64,000 nucleotides of DNA from NCBI RefSeq assembly GCF_029433095.1, contig NZ_JARNTX010000002.1:1178001-1242000 (forward strand), written 5' to 3'. Shown here piece by piece: positions 24,779 to 33,491 of this stretch. The translations under genes were made by a program, and so were the position numbers. The DNA comes from Hymenobacter sp. YC55 (GTDB lineage: Bacteria; Bacteroidota; Bacteroidia; Cytophagales; Hymenobacteraceae). Below the pieces are notes generated by a model that saw only the letters and a list, made by a program, of their open reading frames with translations, did not search any database and was not told the DNA's origin. Each line of letters begins with the position of its first letter. Positions within the stretch are counted from its first letter, which is position 1.

Positions 24779-26110
24779 TTAAAGATTCAGAGCCTCGTTG
24801 GCTTCTTCTTCGCGCTCGGCAGAAGTAGTTACGCGGAGTTGCACCAGCTCTACGGAGCGGCCGGAGCGTTTCAATACTCGGAACTCGTAATTATCGAGCA
24901 CAGCTACATCACCTACTTCGGGAATATTGCCATAAATAACGTTGAGCAAACCGCCGACAGTTTCGTAATCGTCGCCTTCCGGGAGTGGGTAGGGGAGGTA
25001 CTCGTTGGCGTCGGGAATGGCCGTGGAGGTGTTGACGCGGTATTCGGTTTCTGAAACCTTTTCTACCACAGGCACCTCATTATCGTATTCGTCCTGGATT
25101 TCGCCTACCAGTTCCTCCATGATGTCCTCGATGGTGACGATACCAGATACCCCACCAAACTCGTCGCTCACAATGGCCATGTGGGTGTGCTTGCGTTGAA
25201 ACTGGCGCAGCAAACGGTTGATTTTCTTGGTTTCCGGCACGAAATAGGCCGGGCGCATGATCTTAGCTAATACGATAGGCTCATTACGACGAATGATTTG
25301 CAGCAAATCCTTCACGTAAAGTATTCCTACGATGTTGTCGATGTTGCCTTCGTAAACCGGGATTCGGGAAAAGCCTTCGTTGTAGACCGTCTCCAGAATG
25401 CCATCCTGGGGAGTATGCACGTCGATGGCCGAGAGCTTGGTACGGGGCACCATAATCTGCTTCACCATCCGGTCGTTGAACTCGAACACGTTTTCCAGCA
25501 GCTCGTGCTCTGATTCCTGAATTTCGCCGCTTTGCTTGCTCTGGTCGAGCAGCAGGCGTAATTCTTCCGAGGTATGCACCTCTGCCTCGTGCACCGAGCC
25601 TACCCCAAACATCCGCAATACCAAGTTTGACAACCTGTCTAGCATCCAGATGAAGGGAAACGTAATAAAGGCAAAGCCCCGCAGGGGTATGGCTATTGCC
25701 ATCGCCGTGGATTCAGGCTTCTGAATAGCCAAAACCTTGGGAGCCTGCTCACCTAGCACAATGTGCATGGTCGTGATGAGCGTGAAGGACGTAAAAACGG
25801 CCACGCCGTGCGCTGCGGCCTGATCCATGTTATAACCCAAGCCATGCACTATAGCCAGCACAATCTCAACCACCACTTTTTCCCCGACCCAACCAAGCAA
25901 CAGCGACGCTACCGTGATACCTAGCTGGGTAGCCGACAAATAATAATTTAGGTCGTGTAGCATGCTCTGTACGAGCCGTGCTATGCGGTTGCCGCTCTGC
26001 GCTTTCAATTCTATTTGCGAAAGGCGAACCTTCACAAAGGCAAACTCTGCTGCCACAAAAAATCCGTTCAACAAAACCAGAAGAACGGTAAGAAATATGT
26101 TTAAAGCCAT
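24779..26110 (-). CDS. Hemolysin/CNNM-family membrane protein with CBS pair and CorC domain
   Basis: A 443-residue inner-membrane protein. The N-terminal DUF21/CNNM domain has three to four membrane helices (LLVLLNGFFVAAEFAFVKVR; SLLLGWVGEKVV; IVLGEQAPKVLAIQKPE). A CBS pair follows (about 215-340; VPRTKLSAIDV, RIPVYEGNIDNIVGILYVKDLL, MAIVSDEFGGVSGIVTIEDIMEELVGEIQDEYD). The C-terminal CorC/HlyC domain follows (ETVGGLLNVIYGNIPEVGD). Members are linked to magnesium or cobalt transport; the older name hemolysin is misleading. The -7 box at 26156-26163 and the ATG give an ordinary leader. Confidence 0.92.
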   Translation of the reverse strand: MALNIFLTVLLVLLNGFFVAAEFAFVKVRLSQIELKAQSGNRIARLVQSMLHDLNYYLSATQLGITVASLLLGWVGEKVVVEIVLAIVHGLGYNMDQAAAHGVAVFTSFTLITTMHIVLGEQAPKVLAIQKPESTAMAIAIPLRGFAFITFPFIWMLDRLSNLVLRMFGVGSVHEAEVHTSEELRLLLDQSKQSGEIQESEHELLENVFEFNDRMVKQIMVPRTKLSAIDVHTPQDGILETVYNEGFSRIPVYEGNIDNIVGILYVKDLLQIIRRNEPIVLAKIMRPAYFVPETKKINRLLRQFQRKHTHMAIVSDEFGGVSGIVTIEDIMEELVGEIQDEYDNEVPVVEKVSETEYRVNTSTAIPDANEYLPYPLPEGDDYETVGGLLNVIYGNIPEVGDVAVLDNYEFRVLKRSGRSVELVQLRVTTSAEREEEANEALNL

Positions 26111-26155
26111 AGATGTGGAAGCATGGCTCGACCGGCCTGGCTTCCTATGTAATTA

Positions 26156-26163
26156 CAAAAGTA
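26156..26163 (-). promoter_or_regulatory. -7 box TACTTTTG of the CNNM gene
   Basis: An exact TAnnTTTG match on the minus strand ends about 45 nt before the start codon at 26110. Confidence 0.45.
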
Positions 26164-26320
26164 CGGGATTCCCGTCAAGCGGTTCGGTAGAGTTTCATTC
26201 AGAACCGGATTGCTGAATCTATCTTGCCATGGGAATCAAAGGAAACCGCTAATGCTGTACAAGTGTTCCCTTTCTGCCGACCTTTGTGGTTGGAATATTT
26301 TTGTTGCTTTCCCCTACCTG

Positions 26321-28537
26321 ATGCTTCGCTCTAAAACTGTATTTCTCGCTTTGCTCTTGGTGCTGTTTGCAGCTTTGGGAGCCGCCGCGCAGGTGTTAAC
26401 ACCTACCAAGCTTTCCACTGCGCTTAGTCAGCCCGCGGCTAAGGTTGGCGAGGAAGTGGACCTCATCGTCAATGCTACTATCGACGACAAATGGCACCTC
26501 TACGCCACCGACTTCGACCCTGATTTGGGTCCCACGGCCTTCACCTTTACCTTCACCAAGAGCCCGGCTTACGAGCTGGTAGGGAAACCGAAGTCCATTA
26601 GCTCGAAAAAGAAATTCGATGACGTCTTTAAAGGCGACATCACCTACTTCGAGAAAACCGGCCAGATACGGCAGCGCATTCGGGTGCTACAGCCCGGCGC
26701 GCTTACCGTGCAAGCCGATGTCGAGTATCAAACCTGCACCGATATTGATGGTCGTTGCATTCCTGGCGAAGAAACCTTGAAGTTCGGCCCTTTGACCGTG
26801 ACGGGTACCGCTGCTCCGGCTGCAACGCCCGGCAAAGCGCCTCAAACAGGTTCCCCTACAGGCGCCGTAGTGGCACCTAATGCACCAACTACCGCAGCAG
26901 TTCCTTCTGGCGCTACCGACAGTGCTACCAACGCTTTAGCGGCTACCAGCACACCACCTGTTGTTACTCCTTCAGATGCTAGTTCCGCGCCTGAACAAGC
27001 CGCCGTTGCTCCCGTAGCATCAGCGCCGTCTGCGCCGCAAGACGTAGATCCTGGCAAAGATGGCCTACTGGCTTTTGCTTTCGGCGCCTTTCTTTTCGGC
27101 CTCGGCGCGCTTATCACCCCGTGTGTGTTTCCGCTGATTCCGATGACCGTGTCGTTTTTCACAAGCGGCTCTGATAGTCGGCCGCGTGGTATTCTCAAGG
27201 CTACCGTGTATGGCCTGTCTATCATATTCATTTATGTAGTGGTCGGATTGCTGGTCACGGTGCTATTGGGAGCCGATGGGCTGAACCTAATTAGCACGCA
27301 CTGGCTGCCCAACCTGATTTTCTTTGTTGTGTTCGTCGCGTTTGGCTTATCCTTTCTGGGGCTTTTTGAGATAACACTGCCCCATGGCATGGTCAACAAG
27401 ATTGATGCACAAGCCGACAAAGGTGGCTGGGGCGGCGTGTTCTTCATGGCCCTCACGCTGGTTTTGGTGTCCTTCTCGTGCACTGGGCCTATCGTGGCTA
27501 CCATCCTCACGATGGCTGCCCAAGGCCAACGCCTTACTCCTATAATCGGGATGTTAGGTTTTTCTTTGGCCTTTGCGTTGCCGTTCACGCTATTTGCCAT
27601 TTTTCCGGCTTGGCTGAAGAGTTTGCCTCGTTCGGGCGGTTGGCTGAATACAGTAAAAGTAGTGCTAGGCTTTGTGGAACTGATGCTGGCCCTCAAATTC
27701 TTGAGCATGGCGGATCTGGCCTATCACTGGAACCTACTACCGCGCGACATCTATCTCGTGCTCTGGATTGCACTTTCCGGCCTGTTAGGCTTCTATCTGC
27801 TCGGGCGCTTCAAACTTTCTCATGACTCCGATCTACCTCACTTGAGCGTAGGCCGGCTGCTGATGGCGGTGTTGGCCTTTAGCTTCATGACCTACCTGAT
27901 ACCTGGCCTATTTGGCGCTCCACTGCCACTATTAGCTGGCTACTTACCCCCCCAAACCAGCCGCGACTTTACACTGGCCGCCACTAGCCTGCCCACCACC
28001 GCAGCCGTGGCTACACCCAATGCCTTGTGCGAAACACCGCGTTACGCCGAGTTTCTGGAATTGCCCCACGGCCTGCAAGGCTATTTCGATTTAGAGCAAG
28101 CCAAGCGTTGCGCCCGTGCCCAGAATAAGCCCATCTTTATTGACTTTACGGGGCACGCCTGCGTGAACTGTCGCAAAATGGAAGCTACTGTATGGAGCAA
28201 TCCGCAAGTGCTGAAGCGGCTACGCGAAGACTATGTGGTGGTAGCACTGTATGTCGATGATAAGGCTGACCTGCCAGTTGCTGAGCACTATACTTCCAAG
28301 CACGATGGCAAACTAAAAACCACGCTCGGCAAGAAGAATGCTGACCTTCAGTTGACAGGCTTTAACGTTAATGCTCAGCCCTTCTATGTGCTGCTCGACC
28401 CCAATGCCCCTGCAGACCTGCAACACACACTTGCGACACCAATAGCTTACGAACCCGATGCCGAGGCATTTGTAAAGTTTTTGGATGCTGGCCTAGCTAC
28501 TTATCGGCAGCAAGGGCAGCCCGTAGCAACTCGTTAA
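26321..28537 (+). CDS. Thiol:disulfide interchange protein DsbD-type
   Basis: A 738-residue transmembrane electron carrier that moves reducing power from cytoplasmic thioredoxin to the periplasm. A signal peptide (LALLLVLFAALGAAAQ) precedes an N-terminal DsbD-alpha-like domain with two cysteines (CTDIDGRCIPGE). An Ala/Pro/Thr-rich linker leads to the eight-helix CcdA-like core with its two redox cysteines (LITPCVFPLIPM and SFSCTGPIVATIL). The C-terminal thioredoxin-like domain has CVNC (FTGHACVNCRKME). All six redox cysteines are present. The ATG at 26321 starts exactly at the signal peptide; the frame upstream to 26210 has no support. Confidence 0.92.
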   Translation: MLRSKTVFLALLLVLFAALGAAAQVLTPTKLSTALSQPAAKVGEEVDLIVNATIDDKWHLYATDFDPDLGPTAFTFTFTKSPAYELVGKPKSISSKKKFDDVFKGDITYFEKTGQIRQRIRVLQPGALTVQADVEYQTCTDIDGRCIPGEETLKFGPLTVTGTAAPAATPGKAPQTGSPTGAVVAPNAPTTAAVPSGATDSATNALAATSTPPVVTPSDASSAPEQAAVAPVASAPSAPQDVDPGKDGLLAFAFGAFLFGLGALITPCVFPLIPMTVSFFTSGSDSRPRGILKATVYGLSIIFIYVVVGLLVTVLLGADGLNLISTHWLPNLIFFVVFVAFGLSFLGLFEITLPHGMVNKIDAQADKGGWGGVFFMALTLVLVSFSCTGPIVATILTMAAQGQRLTPIIGMLGFSLAFALPFTLFAIFPAWLKSLPRSGGWLNTVKVVLGFVELMLALKFLSMADLAYHWNLLPRDIYLVLWIALSGLLGFYLLGRFKLSHDSDLPHLSVGRLLMAVLAFSFMTYLIPGLFGAPLPLLAGYLPPQTSRDFTLAATSLPTTAAVATPNALCETPRYAEFLELPHGLQGYFDLEQAKRCARAQNKPIFIDFTGHACVNCRKMEATVWSNPQVLKRLREDYVVVALYVDDKADLPVAEHYTSKHDGKLKTTLGKKNADLQLTGFNVNAQPFYVLLDPNAPADLQHTLATPIAYEPDAEAFVKFLDAGLATYRQQGQPVATR

Positions 28538-28637
28538 GGTATAGAGCTATGAGCCCTATTCGTCGAAATCAAAAGTCTTAGCCATCCAGTGCTTTTCAGA
28601 GCATAAGCTCCGGCTAAGGCTTATATGTTTGAACAGT

Positions 28638-28685
28638 AATAAAGAGGGGGCTTTGCGAGTTTTATCGCGAAGCCCCCTCTTTATT
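28638..28685. terminator. Bidirectional terminator after the DsbD-type gene
   Basis: aataaagagggggctt (28638-28653) and aagccccctctttatt (28670-28685) form a perfect 16-bp stem that continues inward through a second short stem. It follows the DsbD stop by about 100 nt. Confidence 0.85.
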
Positions 28686-28795
28686 GAAAGATAACATAGT
28701 CTCTGCCGCAAGAATTGCGTTTCTTTGCAGCCTATTTTCAAATAGGGTGTCTGTGAAGCGGCAAATCCTCCATTTTTATGGAAACAAATACAAAG

Positions 28796-28824
28796 AAAAA
28801 GGCGGCACCCACCCAGATGCCGCC
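28796..28824 (-). terminator. Minus-strand terminator downstream of the tRNA-like RNA
   Basis: ggcggca (28801-28807) and tgccgcc (28818-28824) form a 7-bp stem; on the minus strand it runs into TTTTTCTTTG. Its loop carries one copy of a 14-base direct repeat (gcacccacccagat at 28805-28818, again at 28839-28852). Confidence 0.7.
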
Positions 28825-28892
28825 TCTTGAAAAGGAACGCACCCACCCAGATACGTCCCGGTTTTCCCTCCTCACAATACTTCACCCAATTG

Positions 28893-29007
28893 CTGTAGAA
28901 GAAGGATTCGAACCTCCAAGGTGCAGTTAGCCGGCCGCCGGACCAGTTTTTCCCGAATCACCACCCCCGAGAGAGGAGGGCATGTCTGCCAGTTTCATCA
29001 TTCTACA
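28893..29007 (-). tRNA. Atypical class II (Leu-type) tRNA-like RNA with a very long variable region
   Basis: On the minus strand the 115-nt element folds as a tRNA. A perfect 7-bp acceptor TGTAGAA/TTCTACA is followed by T8G9, and the D arm ATG/CAT has loop AAACTGGCAGA (GG present), as in leucine tRNAs. The anticodon stem CCCTC/GGGGG encloses a 7-nt loop CTCTCTC. The T stem GGAGG/CCTTC has loop TTCGAAT, and the discriminator position is G. Unusual points: the anticodon reads CTC (a glutamate codon) in a leucine-type body, position 37 is T where a purine is almost universal, and the variable region is about 46 nt, over twice the class II norm, with internal stems GGTG/CACC and CCGG/CCGG. CCA is not encoded. 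It may be a decayed tRNA, an odd functional tRNA, or a tRNA mimic. Confidence 0.6.
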
Positions 29008-29158
29008 AAAAGAATCTATTGCCGAATGCATTAGATTATGACAAATGTAGTAAGTTGAATCGAATTGTAAAAATTTAGCAGGTATCTGCCTAAAAATTTA
29101 CAATATTTCTTGTTGATACCCGTTCTGATTTAAATATATATAATCAAGCTCCCTTAAA

Positions 29159-29629
29159 ATGGCCAAGAATTACGAACTTGACGACACTGACCGCAAGATC
29201 CTGGATTTACTGATGCAGGATGCCAAAATGCCCTATACCGAGATTGCTCGTAAAGTTCACGTATCAGGGGGCACGGTGCACGTGCGCATGGCTCGACTAG
29301 AGGAATTAGGCATAGTAAAGGGTGCGACACTTCAAATTGATTATCAGAAGCTAGGCTACGGGGTAAACGCTTTTTTAGGAATCTATTTATTGAAAAGTTC
29401 AGTCTACGGAAGTGTAGCAGAGCAACTACGTGAGATTCCGGAAGTGGTAAGTATTCATTTCACTACGGGCGCTTACGGCATCTTTGCTCGCATTGTGTGC
29501 CGTGACACACAGCATTTGCGCGACGTGCTACACGACCGGATGCAACTCATCGAAGGCATCGAACGGACTGAAACCTTAATATCACTCGAGGAGACTTTAA
29601 ACCGTCCGATTCAACTTCTCCCTTCTTGA
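29159..29629 (+). CDS. Lrp/AsnC family transcriptional regulator
   Basis: A 156-residue regulator. The N-terminal AsnC winged helix-turn-helix (LDDTDRKILDLLMQDAKMPYTEIARKVHVSGGTVHVRMARLEE) is followed by the C-terminal RAM/AsnC ligand-binding domain (ILVxGAYGI-type segment read here as FTTGAYGIFARIVC). The protein probably forms octamers that respond to an amino acid. It is divergent from the tRNA-like RNA at 28893-29007, with about 150 bases between them, so a shared control region is possible. Single gene. Confidence 0.92.
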   Translation: MAKNYELDDTDRKILDLLMQDAKMPYTEIARKVHVSGGTVHVRMARLEELGIVKGATLQIDYQKLGYGVNAFLGIYLLKSSVYGSVAEQLREIPEVVSIHFTTGAYGIFARIVCRDTQHLRDVLHDRMQLIEGIERTETLISLEETLNRPIQLLPS

Positions 29630-29829
29630 GAAAAGTCAGTTTATGAATAACTCGTTTTGGGAATAAAACAGGGCTATTCCATTCAGAATGATACCATATT
29701 GCTGTAGTTGGTATAGCCCTTGGCCTGGTATAGTACTATAATTGGATTTTGTCTTAACAATCTGCGAAGTGCTTGGGTAACTGCTTATAGGGTAGTATAT
29801 TTCCAGACTCCCATATAGCGTATCCCTTT

Positions 29830-30795
29830 ATGAAAGCCTATCTCGCCGTATTCTGCGGCTTACTCCTGACTTCGTCAGCAGATCTATCTGCGCAGAGTAT
29901 GCCCGCTATTTATCTGAACGAGCGAGATGAAGAGGCCGTGCCGGATAGTGCTACTCATTACCGGCTAATAGATCATAAGAACGAGTTGTTGGGTACATAC
30001 GCCATGCGCGAATACTCGCTTACGGGCGTGCTATTGCTACGCGGCACCCTGTCTTCTATTGATCCACCGGTTCGCAATGGGTTGCTAACCTGGTATCATC
30101 CCAACGGTAGCAAGGCAGCACAGGTGCACTATCGAACTGACGAGGCCGATGGGGTATATGTATCGTGGTACGAGGATGGCCGCGTAAGCCAGCGTGGCGA
30201 GTACGAGCAAGGCCAACGCGTAGGATCTTGGATCAGTGTGCACCGAAACGGGCAGAAACGCTCGAAGGGTACCTATACAGCCGGTAAGCCTACCGGAGAA
30301 TGGCGATACTATTACGATACTGGTCAGCTGAGCGCCATTGAACTGCTGAGCCGGGAAAAAGGTCCGGCACTGGCTTTTTTCAATGAGGATGCTTCACCCT
30401 ACGTAGGTAAGCTGCATAAACGCCAGCTGCCGGAGTTTCCAGGGGGAGAAGAGGCCTTGCTAAATTTCGTGGCTCGGAACACAACGTACCCAAAGACCAC
30501 TCGTCGTAAAGGCATTACTGGAAATGTGTACGTCCGCTATACCGTGGGTGAGGATGGCCGGGTGGGGCAAGTGGAAGTAGTAAGAGGTTTGGCCCCAGAA
30601 GCCGACCAAGAGGCTATGCGGGTTGTAGCAAGCTTGCCCGCTTTCCAGCCGGGTCGGGAGTACAACATACCAACCGCCATGACGTTCACGGTGCCTATCC
30701 ATTTCTCGCCTGGCTTTTCGTTGCTGAGTGGGGTGCGGCCGCCGCAAATACCGCCGACCGAAGCTCGCGCCGCCAATCCTGATGAGCTATACTAG
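29830..30795 (+). CDS. TonB C-terminal domain protein with MORN-like repeats
   Basis: A 321-residue exported protein. After a signal peptide (LAVFCGLLLTSSADLSAQ) come about four MORN-variant (toxin-antitoxin antidote-like) repeats: NGLLTWYHPNGSKAAQVHY, DGVYVSWYEDGRVSQRGEY, VGSWISVHRNGQKRSKGTY and TGEWRYYYDTGQLS. A TonB C-terminal domain follows (about 200-300; FPGGEEALLNFVARNTTYP, GNVYVRYTVGEDGRV, AFQPGREYNIPTAMTFTVPI). Unlike true TonB it has a cleavable signal and no cytoplasmic anchor, so it is likely periplasmic or outer-membrane-associated and not energy-coupled by itself. Role unknown. Confidence 0.82.
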   Translation: MKAYLAVFCGLLLTSSADLSAQSMPAIYLNERDEEAVPDSATHYRLIDHKNELLGTYAMREYSLTGVLLLRGTLSSIDPPVRNGLLTWYHPNGSKAAQVHYRTDEADGVYVSWYEDGRVSQRGEYEQGQRVGSWISVHRNGQKRSKGTYTAGKPTGEWRYYYDTGQLSAIELLSREKGPALAFFNEDASPYVGKLHKRQLPEFPGGEEALLNFVARNTTYPKTTRRKGITGNVYVRYTVGEDGRVGQVEVVRGLAPEADQEAMRVVASLPAFQPGREYNIPTAMTFTVPIHFSPGFSLLSGVRPPQIPPTEARAANPDELY

Positions 30796-30874
30796 TTGCC
30801 TGCCTAGAGCAACAAGTTCTAAGGCAGTATGAAGTCATGACGCAATAGCAGATATTGCCTAAGCTACAAGCCAA

Positions 30875-30905
30875 AAAGCCCGCTCTTTCCGAAAGAGCGG
30901 GCTTT
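30875..30905. terminator. Bidirectional terminator between the TonB-domain and thioredoxin genes
   Basis: aaagcccgctctttc (30875-30889) and gaaagagcgggcttt (30891-30905) form a perfect palindromic stem between convergent genes. Confidence 0.85.
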
Positions 30906-30930
30906 ATTGTAAGCTCAATACTTGTGCAAA

Positions 30931-31260
30931 CTAGGCAGTTACCTGAGCGTCTAGCTTGCCAGCGAGTACGTGCTTAGGTACAGCACCCACTTGCTTATCT
31001 ACAACTTGGCCGTTCTTGAACACCAGCAGCGTTGGAATGCTGCGGATGCCAAACTTGGCAGAAGTTTGTGGGTTGGCATCCACGTCAACTTTGCCAATCA
31101 CGACCTTGCCTTCATATTCGCCGGCTAGCTCTTCTACTACCGGACCTACCATGCGGCAAGGGCCACACCATTCGGCCCAGAAGTCCACGAGCACGGGCTT
31201 ATCGGAGTTGATGATTTCGTCGAAGTTAGCATCGGTAATCTCGATGGCTTTGTGTCCCAT
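30931..31260 (-). CDS. trxA: Thioredoxin
   Basis: A 109-residue cytoplasmic thioredoxin. The active site WAEWCGPCRM is intact, with the preceding VLVDFWA strand, the buried Asp of ITDANFDEII, the cis-proline in IRSIPTLLVFKNG, and the KVDVDANP motif all in place. The length is standard. It reduces protein disulfides and probably supplies electrons to the DsbD-type protein encoded at 26321. It is a single gene ended by a strong terminator. Confidence 0.96.
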   Translation of the reverse strand: MGHKAIEITDANFDEIINSDKPVLVDFWAEWCGPCRMVGPVVEELAGEYEGKVVIGKVDVDANPQTSAKFGIRSIPTLLVFKNGQVVDKQVGAVPKHVLAGKLDAQVTA

Positions 31261-31453
31261 AACAAAAGGGGGTTGGTTGAAATGTGTACGCTCTTTACGG
31301 TCAAGCGGGCCGCAAGGTAGCAGATTGCGTGTTCAACAAGACCCGCGCCGGAAAGTTCAGTTCGGACAGGTTGGCAGATAGTTTATTCTCAATTAAACAA
31401 ATCCTCAAATGAAGAAGCCGCGCTTAGACCACTCATTGGAGGGGAAAGAATTA

Positions 31454-31834
31454 TTACTTGTTGACTATAAAATCTAAGTCACGGGTTTCGTTTTTAGCCC
31501 TACTGCGGAGTTTGTAGAACACGTAGAGGTTAAAGAAGTGCATCCCGCCGAGTATCAAGATGATGGTGCCAAGCTTGATACTTAGCGTTTCCACAGTCTG
31601 TTGGTAGTTTTCTACGGCATAGTCGCTGCGAAGCATAAGGGTGGCGTAGCCGATGTTGATAAGGTAAAACCCCGTGAGAAGGAGCTTATTGACCGAGTCG
31701 GCTAGTTGCTCGTTGCCATGAAAAATATCGACCAAGAAAGTGCGGCCGTTTGTGAATAGTGTGCGCGCCACCCATACTGTGAGCAGCACCGTGACGGGCA
31801 GATAAACCCCGTAAACCAGCAAGAGGTAGTTCAT
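31454..31834 (-). CDS. Hypothetical membrane protein
   Basis: A 126-residue protein with three membrane segments (LLLVYGVYLPVTVLLTVWVA; LLLTGFYLINIGYATLML; TIILILGGMHFFNLYVFYKL) and a charged C-terminal tail (RSRAKNETRDLDFIVNK). I recognise no named family. It is the last gene of an apparent operon with the GbsR/MarR regulator and TIGR01777 protein upstream (67-nt gap). The ATG at 31834 is preferred over an in-frame TTG three codons earlier. Confidence 0.75.
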   Translation of the reverse strand: MNYLLLVYGVYLPVTVLLTVWVARTLFTNGRTFLVDIFHGNEQLADSVNKLLLTGFYLINIGYATLMLRSDYAVENYQQTVETLSIKLGTIILILGGMHFFNLYVFYKLRSRAKNETRDLDFIVNK

Positions 31835-31901
31835 GATTTTCAAGTAATGAAGGATGAGAAAAAGGAAATAAGCGCGTTAAATCAAAGCAAAAGGGTTACA
31901 C

Positions 31902-32831
31902 CTAGTGTAGCAGATCCGCTACAGCACGTTCACAGGTAGGGTAGCGGAATCGGAAGCCAAGGTCCAGCAGCCGTTGCGGCACCACTTTGCGGCTTTTCAG
32001 AATCAATTCGGTTTCGGTACGTAGCACGAAGGCGCCTAACTCTAGCAGCCACACAGGTTGTGGAATGCGGAGCAACGGGCGCAACTCTCGAGTCAATAGG
32101 GCGTTGAAGTCGCGGTTGGTGAGCGGTGTAGGAGCACAGATATTGAAAGTGCCCACTTGCTCGGTTTCGTTGATTAAAAATTCTACAGCCCGGCAAAAGT
32201 CTTTGATGTGGAGCCAGCTAATCCATTGGTAGCCGTTGCCCTGCGGGGTACAGAGTCCGCGCTTTGCCAATTTTGTCACCACTGGAAAGGCGCCACCGCC
32301 AGGGGCTAGCACGATGGAGGTACGGAGCGCAACTCGGCGCGTATTAGGAGTTTCACGAGCCCAGAAAGCTGCTTCCCAGGCTTTTGCAACATCCACTGAA
32401 AAGCCAGTGCCGATCTTCCCATTCGTTTCAGTATTGGCCCGCTGCCAGCCGTCGGAGTGAGCATAGATAGTAGCTGTTGAGGCATTCAGCCACACCCGTG
32501 GCGGGTTAGTGCAAGTAGCAACGGCTTCTCCCAGAACTCGGGTACTATCAACTCGGCTAGCTAGGATTTCCTGCCTGTTTGCCTTGGTGTAGCGGCAGTC
32601 TACGGAGCGCCCTGCCATATTGATCAAAGCTGCCGCACCTTCCAGTTCTGCTGCCCACGGGCCCATACTATGGGCATCCCACTGCACTTGGTTTCGTTGG
32701 CCAGTAACACTCCGGCCCATAACGACCACTCGGTAGCCTAACTCCTGAAAGTGAGCAACCAGATGCTGCCCTAAAAATCCGTTGCCGCCAGCAATAACAA
32801 TTTTCGGTTGGTTTTCAGGGAAGCTGTACAT
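31902..32831 (-). CDS. TIGR01777 family NAD(P)-binding epimerase (YfcH-like)
   Basis: A 309-residue short-chain-dehydrogenase-like protein. The N-terminal Rossmann motif IVIAGGNGFLGQHLV is followed by AALINMAGRSVDCRYTKANRQEILASRVDSTRVLGEA, the family signature. Later come WLNASTATIYAHSDG, ALRTSIVLAPGGGAFPVV and the DUF1731-type C-terminal region (LRPLLRIPQPVWLLELGAFV, ILKSRKVVPQRLLDLGF). The catalytic role of the family is not known. The ATG at 32831 starts just before the Rossmann motif; the longer frame begins at 32879. Middle gene of the GbsR operon. Confidence 0.9.
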   Translation of the reverse strand: MYSFPENQPKIVIAGGNGFLGQHLVAHFQELGYRVVVMGRSVTGQRNQVQWDAHSMGPWAAELEGAAALINMAGRSVDCRYTKANRQEILASRVDSTRVLGEAVATCTNPPRVWLNASTATIYAHSDGWQRANTETNGKIGTGFSVDVAKAWEAAFWARETPNTRRVALRTSIVLAPGGGAFPVVTKLAKRGLCTPQGNGYQWISWLHIKDFCRAVEFLINETEQVGTFNICAPTPLTNRDFNALLTRELRPLLRIPQPVWLLELGAFVLRTETELILKSRKVVPQRLLDLGFRFRYPTCERAVADLLH

Positions 32832-32946
32832 AATCAGAAAATCTTTAAGGCGAATAAGGAAACCGAGAGCCGAAGGCATGGAACTGCGATGCTTGCGTGT
32901 TTATAGAAATTTCAAAAATTATTGAAACATTGCTGCAAAAAAAAGG

Positions 32947-33465
32947 CTACCCGGGCCGCATCAGTTTCATAAACGTGCTCAGAAACCAGTTCTCATCAGC
33001 CTTAATAATGGTAGCGGCTGTACGGTCGGCGAGGTCAGCGAAGTTTTGGATGTTGCCAATAGTTTCGGAAAAGGCCTTGGCTTCAGCTTCTGATACGGTA
33101 GGGGAGGGTTCCACTTGCTTGATTTCGCTGAGCACGCGCATGATGGGCTCCAACTCCCGGCGGCGACGCTCTTTCATAATCAGGGTGGCTACTTTATGGA
33201 TGTCCTTCTCGCCCGAAAAAAACTCCCGCCGCTCGCCGGGGCGCAGTTCCTTACGCACCAAGCCCCAATCCATGAGGGCCCGCACGTTCAGGTTCACGTT
33301 GCCTCTGGAAATCTGCAACTGCTCCATAATGTCCTCGGTGCTCAGCGCCCCCGCCGATATTAGTAGCAACGCGTGCACCTGCGCCATGGTCCGGCTCACG
33401 CCCCAGGCTGAGCCCAGGGTGCCCCAGCCTTCAATAAACCTGCGCTTGGCTTCTTCGAGTTGCAT
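32947..33465 (-). CDS. GbsR/MarR family transcriptional regulator
   Basis: A 172-residue regulator. The winged helix region reads ALLLISAGALSTEDIMEQLQISRGNVNLNVRALMDWGLVRKE, typical of GbsR-type MarR proteins, followed by a positively charged wing (RPGERREFFSGEKD) and a long dimerisation helix. It heads an operon with the TIGR01777 epimerase and a membrane protein. A near-consensus -7 box (TACATTTA, 33470-33477) lies 4 nt before the ATG and an 8+8 inverted repeat (33492-33513) just beyond it, a likely autoregulatory operator. Confidence 0.9.
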   Translation of the reverse strand: MQLEEAKRRFIEGWGTLGSAWGVSRTMAQVHALLLISAGALSTEDIMEQLQISRGNVNLNVRALMDWGLVRKELRPGERREFFSGEKDIHKVATLIMKERRRRELEPIMRVLSEIKQVEPSPTVSEAEAKAFSETIGNIQNFADLADRTAATIIKADENWFLSTFMKLMRPG

Positions 33466-33469
33466 GGCG

Positions 33470-33477
33470 TAAATGTA
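33470..33477 (-). promoter_or_regulatory. Near-consensus -7 box (TACATTTA) of the GbsR operon
   Basis: TACATTTA differs from TAnnTTTG only in the last base and sits 4 nt before the ATG, the same spacing as at the TetR and O-methyltransferase genes. Confidence 0.4.
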
Positions 33478-33491
33478 TAGGAGTATTTCAA

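Noticed and set aside
28556..28885. 109-codon frame on the minus strand
   Set aside because: It runs across two terminators and the direct repeats, with no protein-like features.
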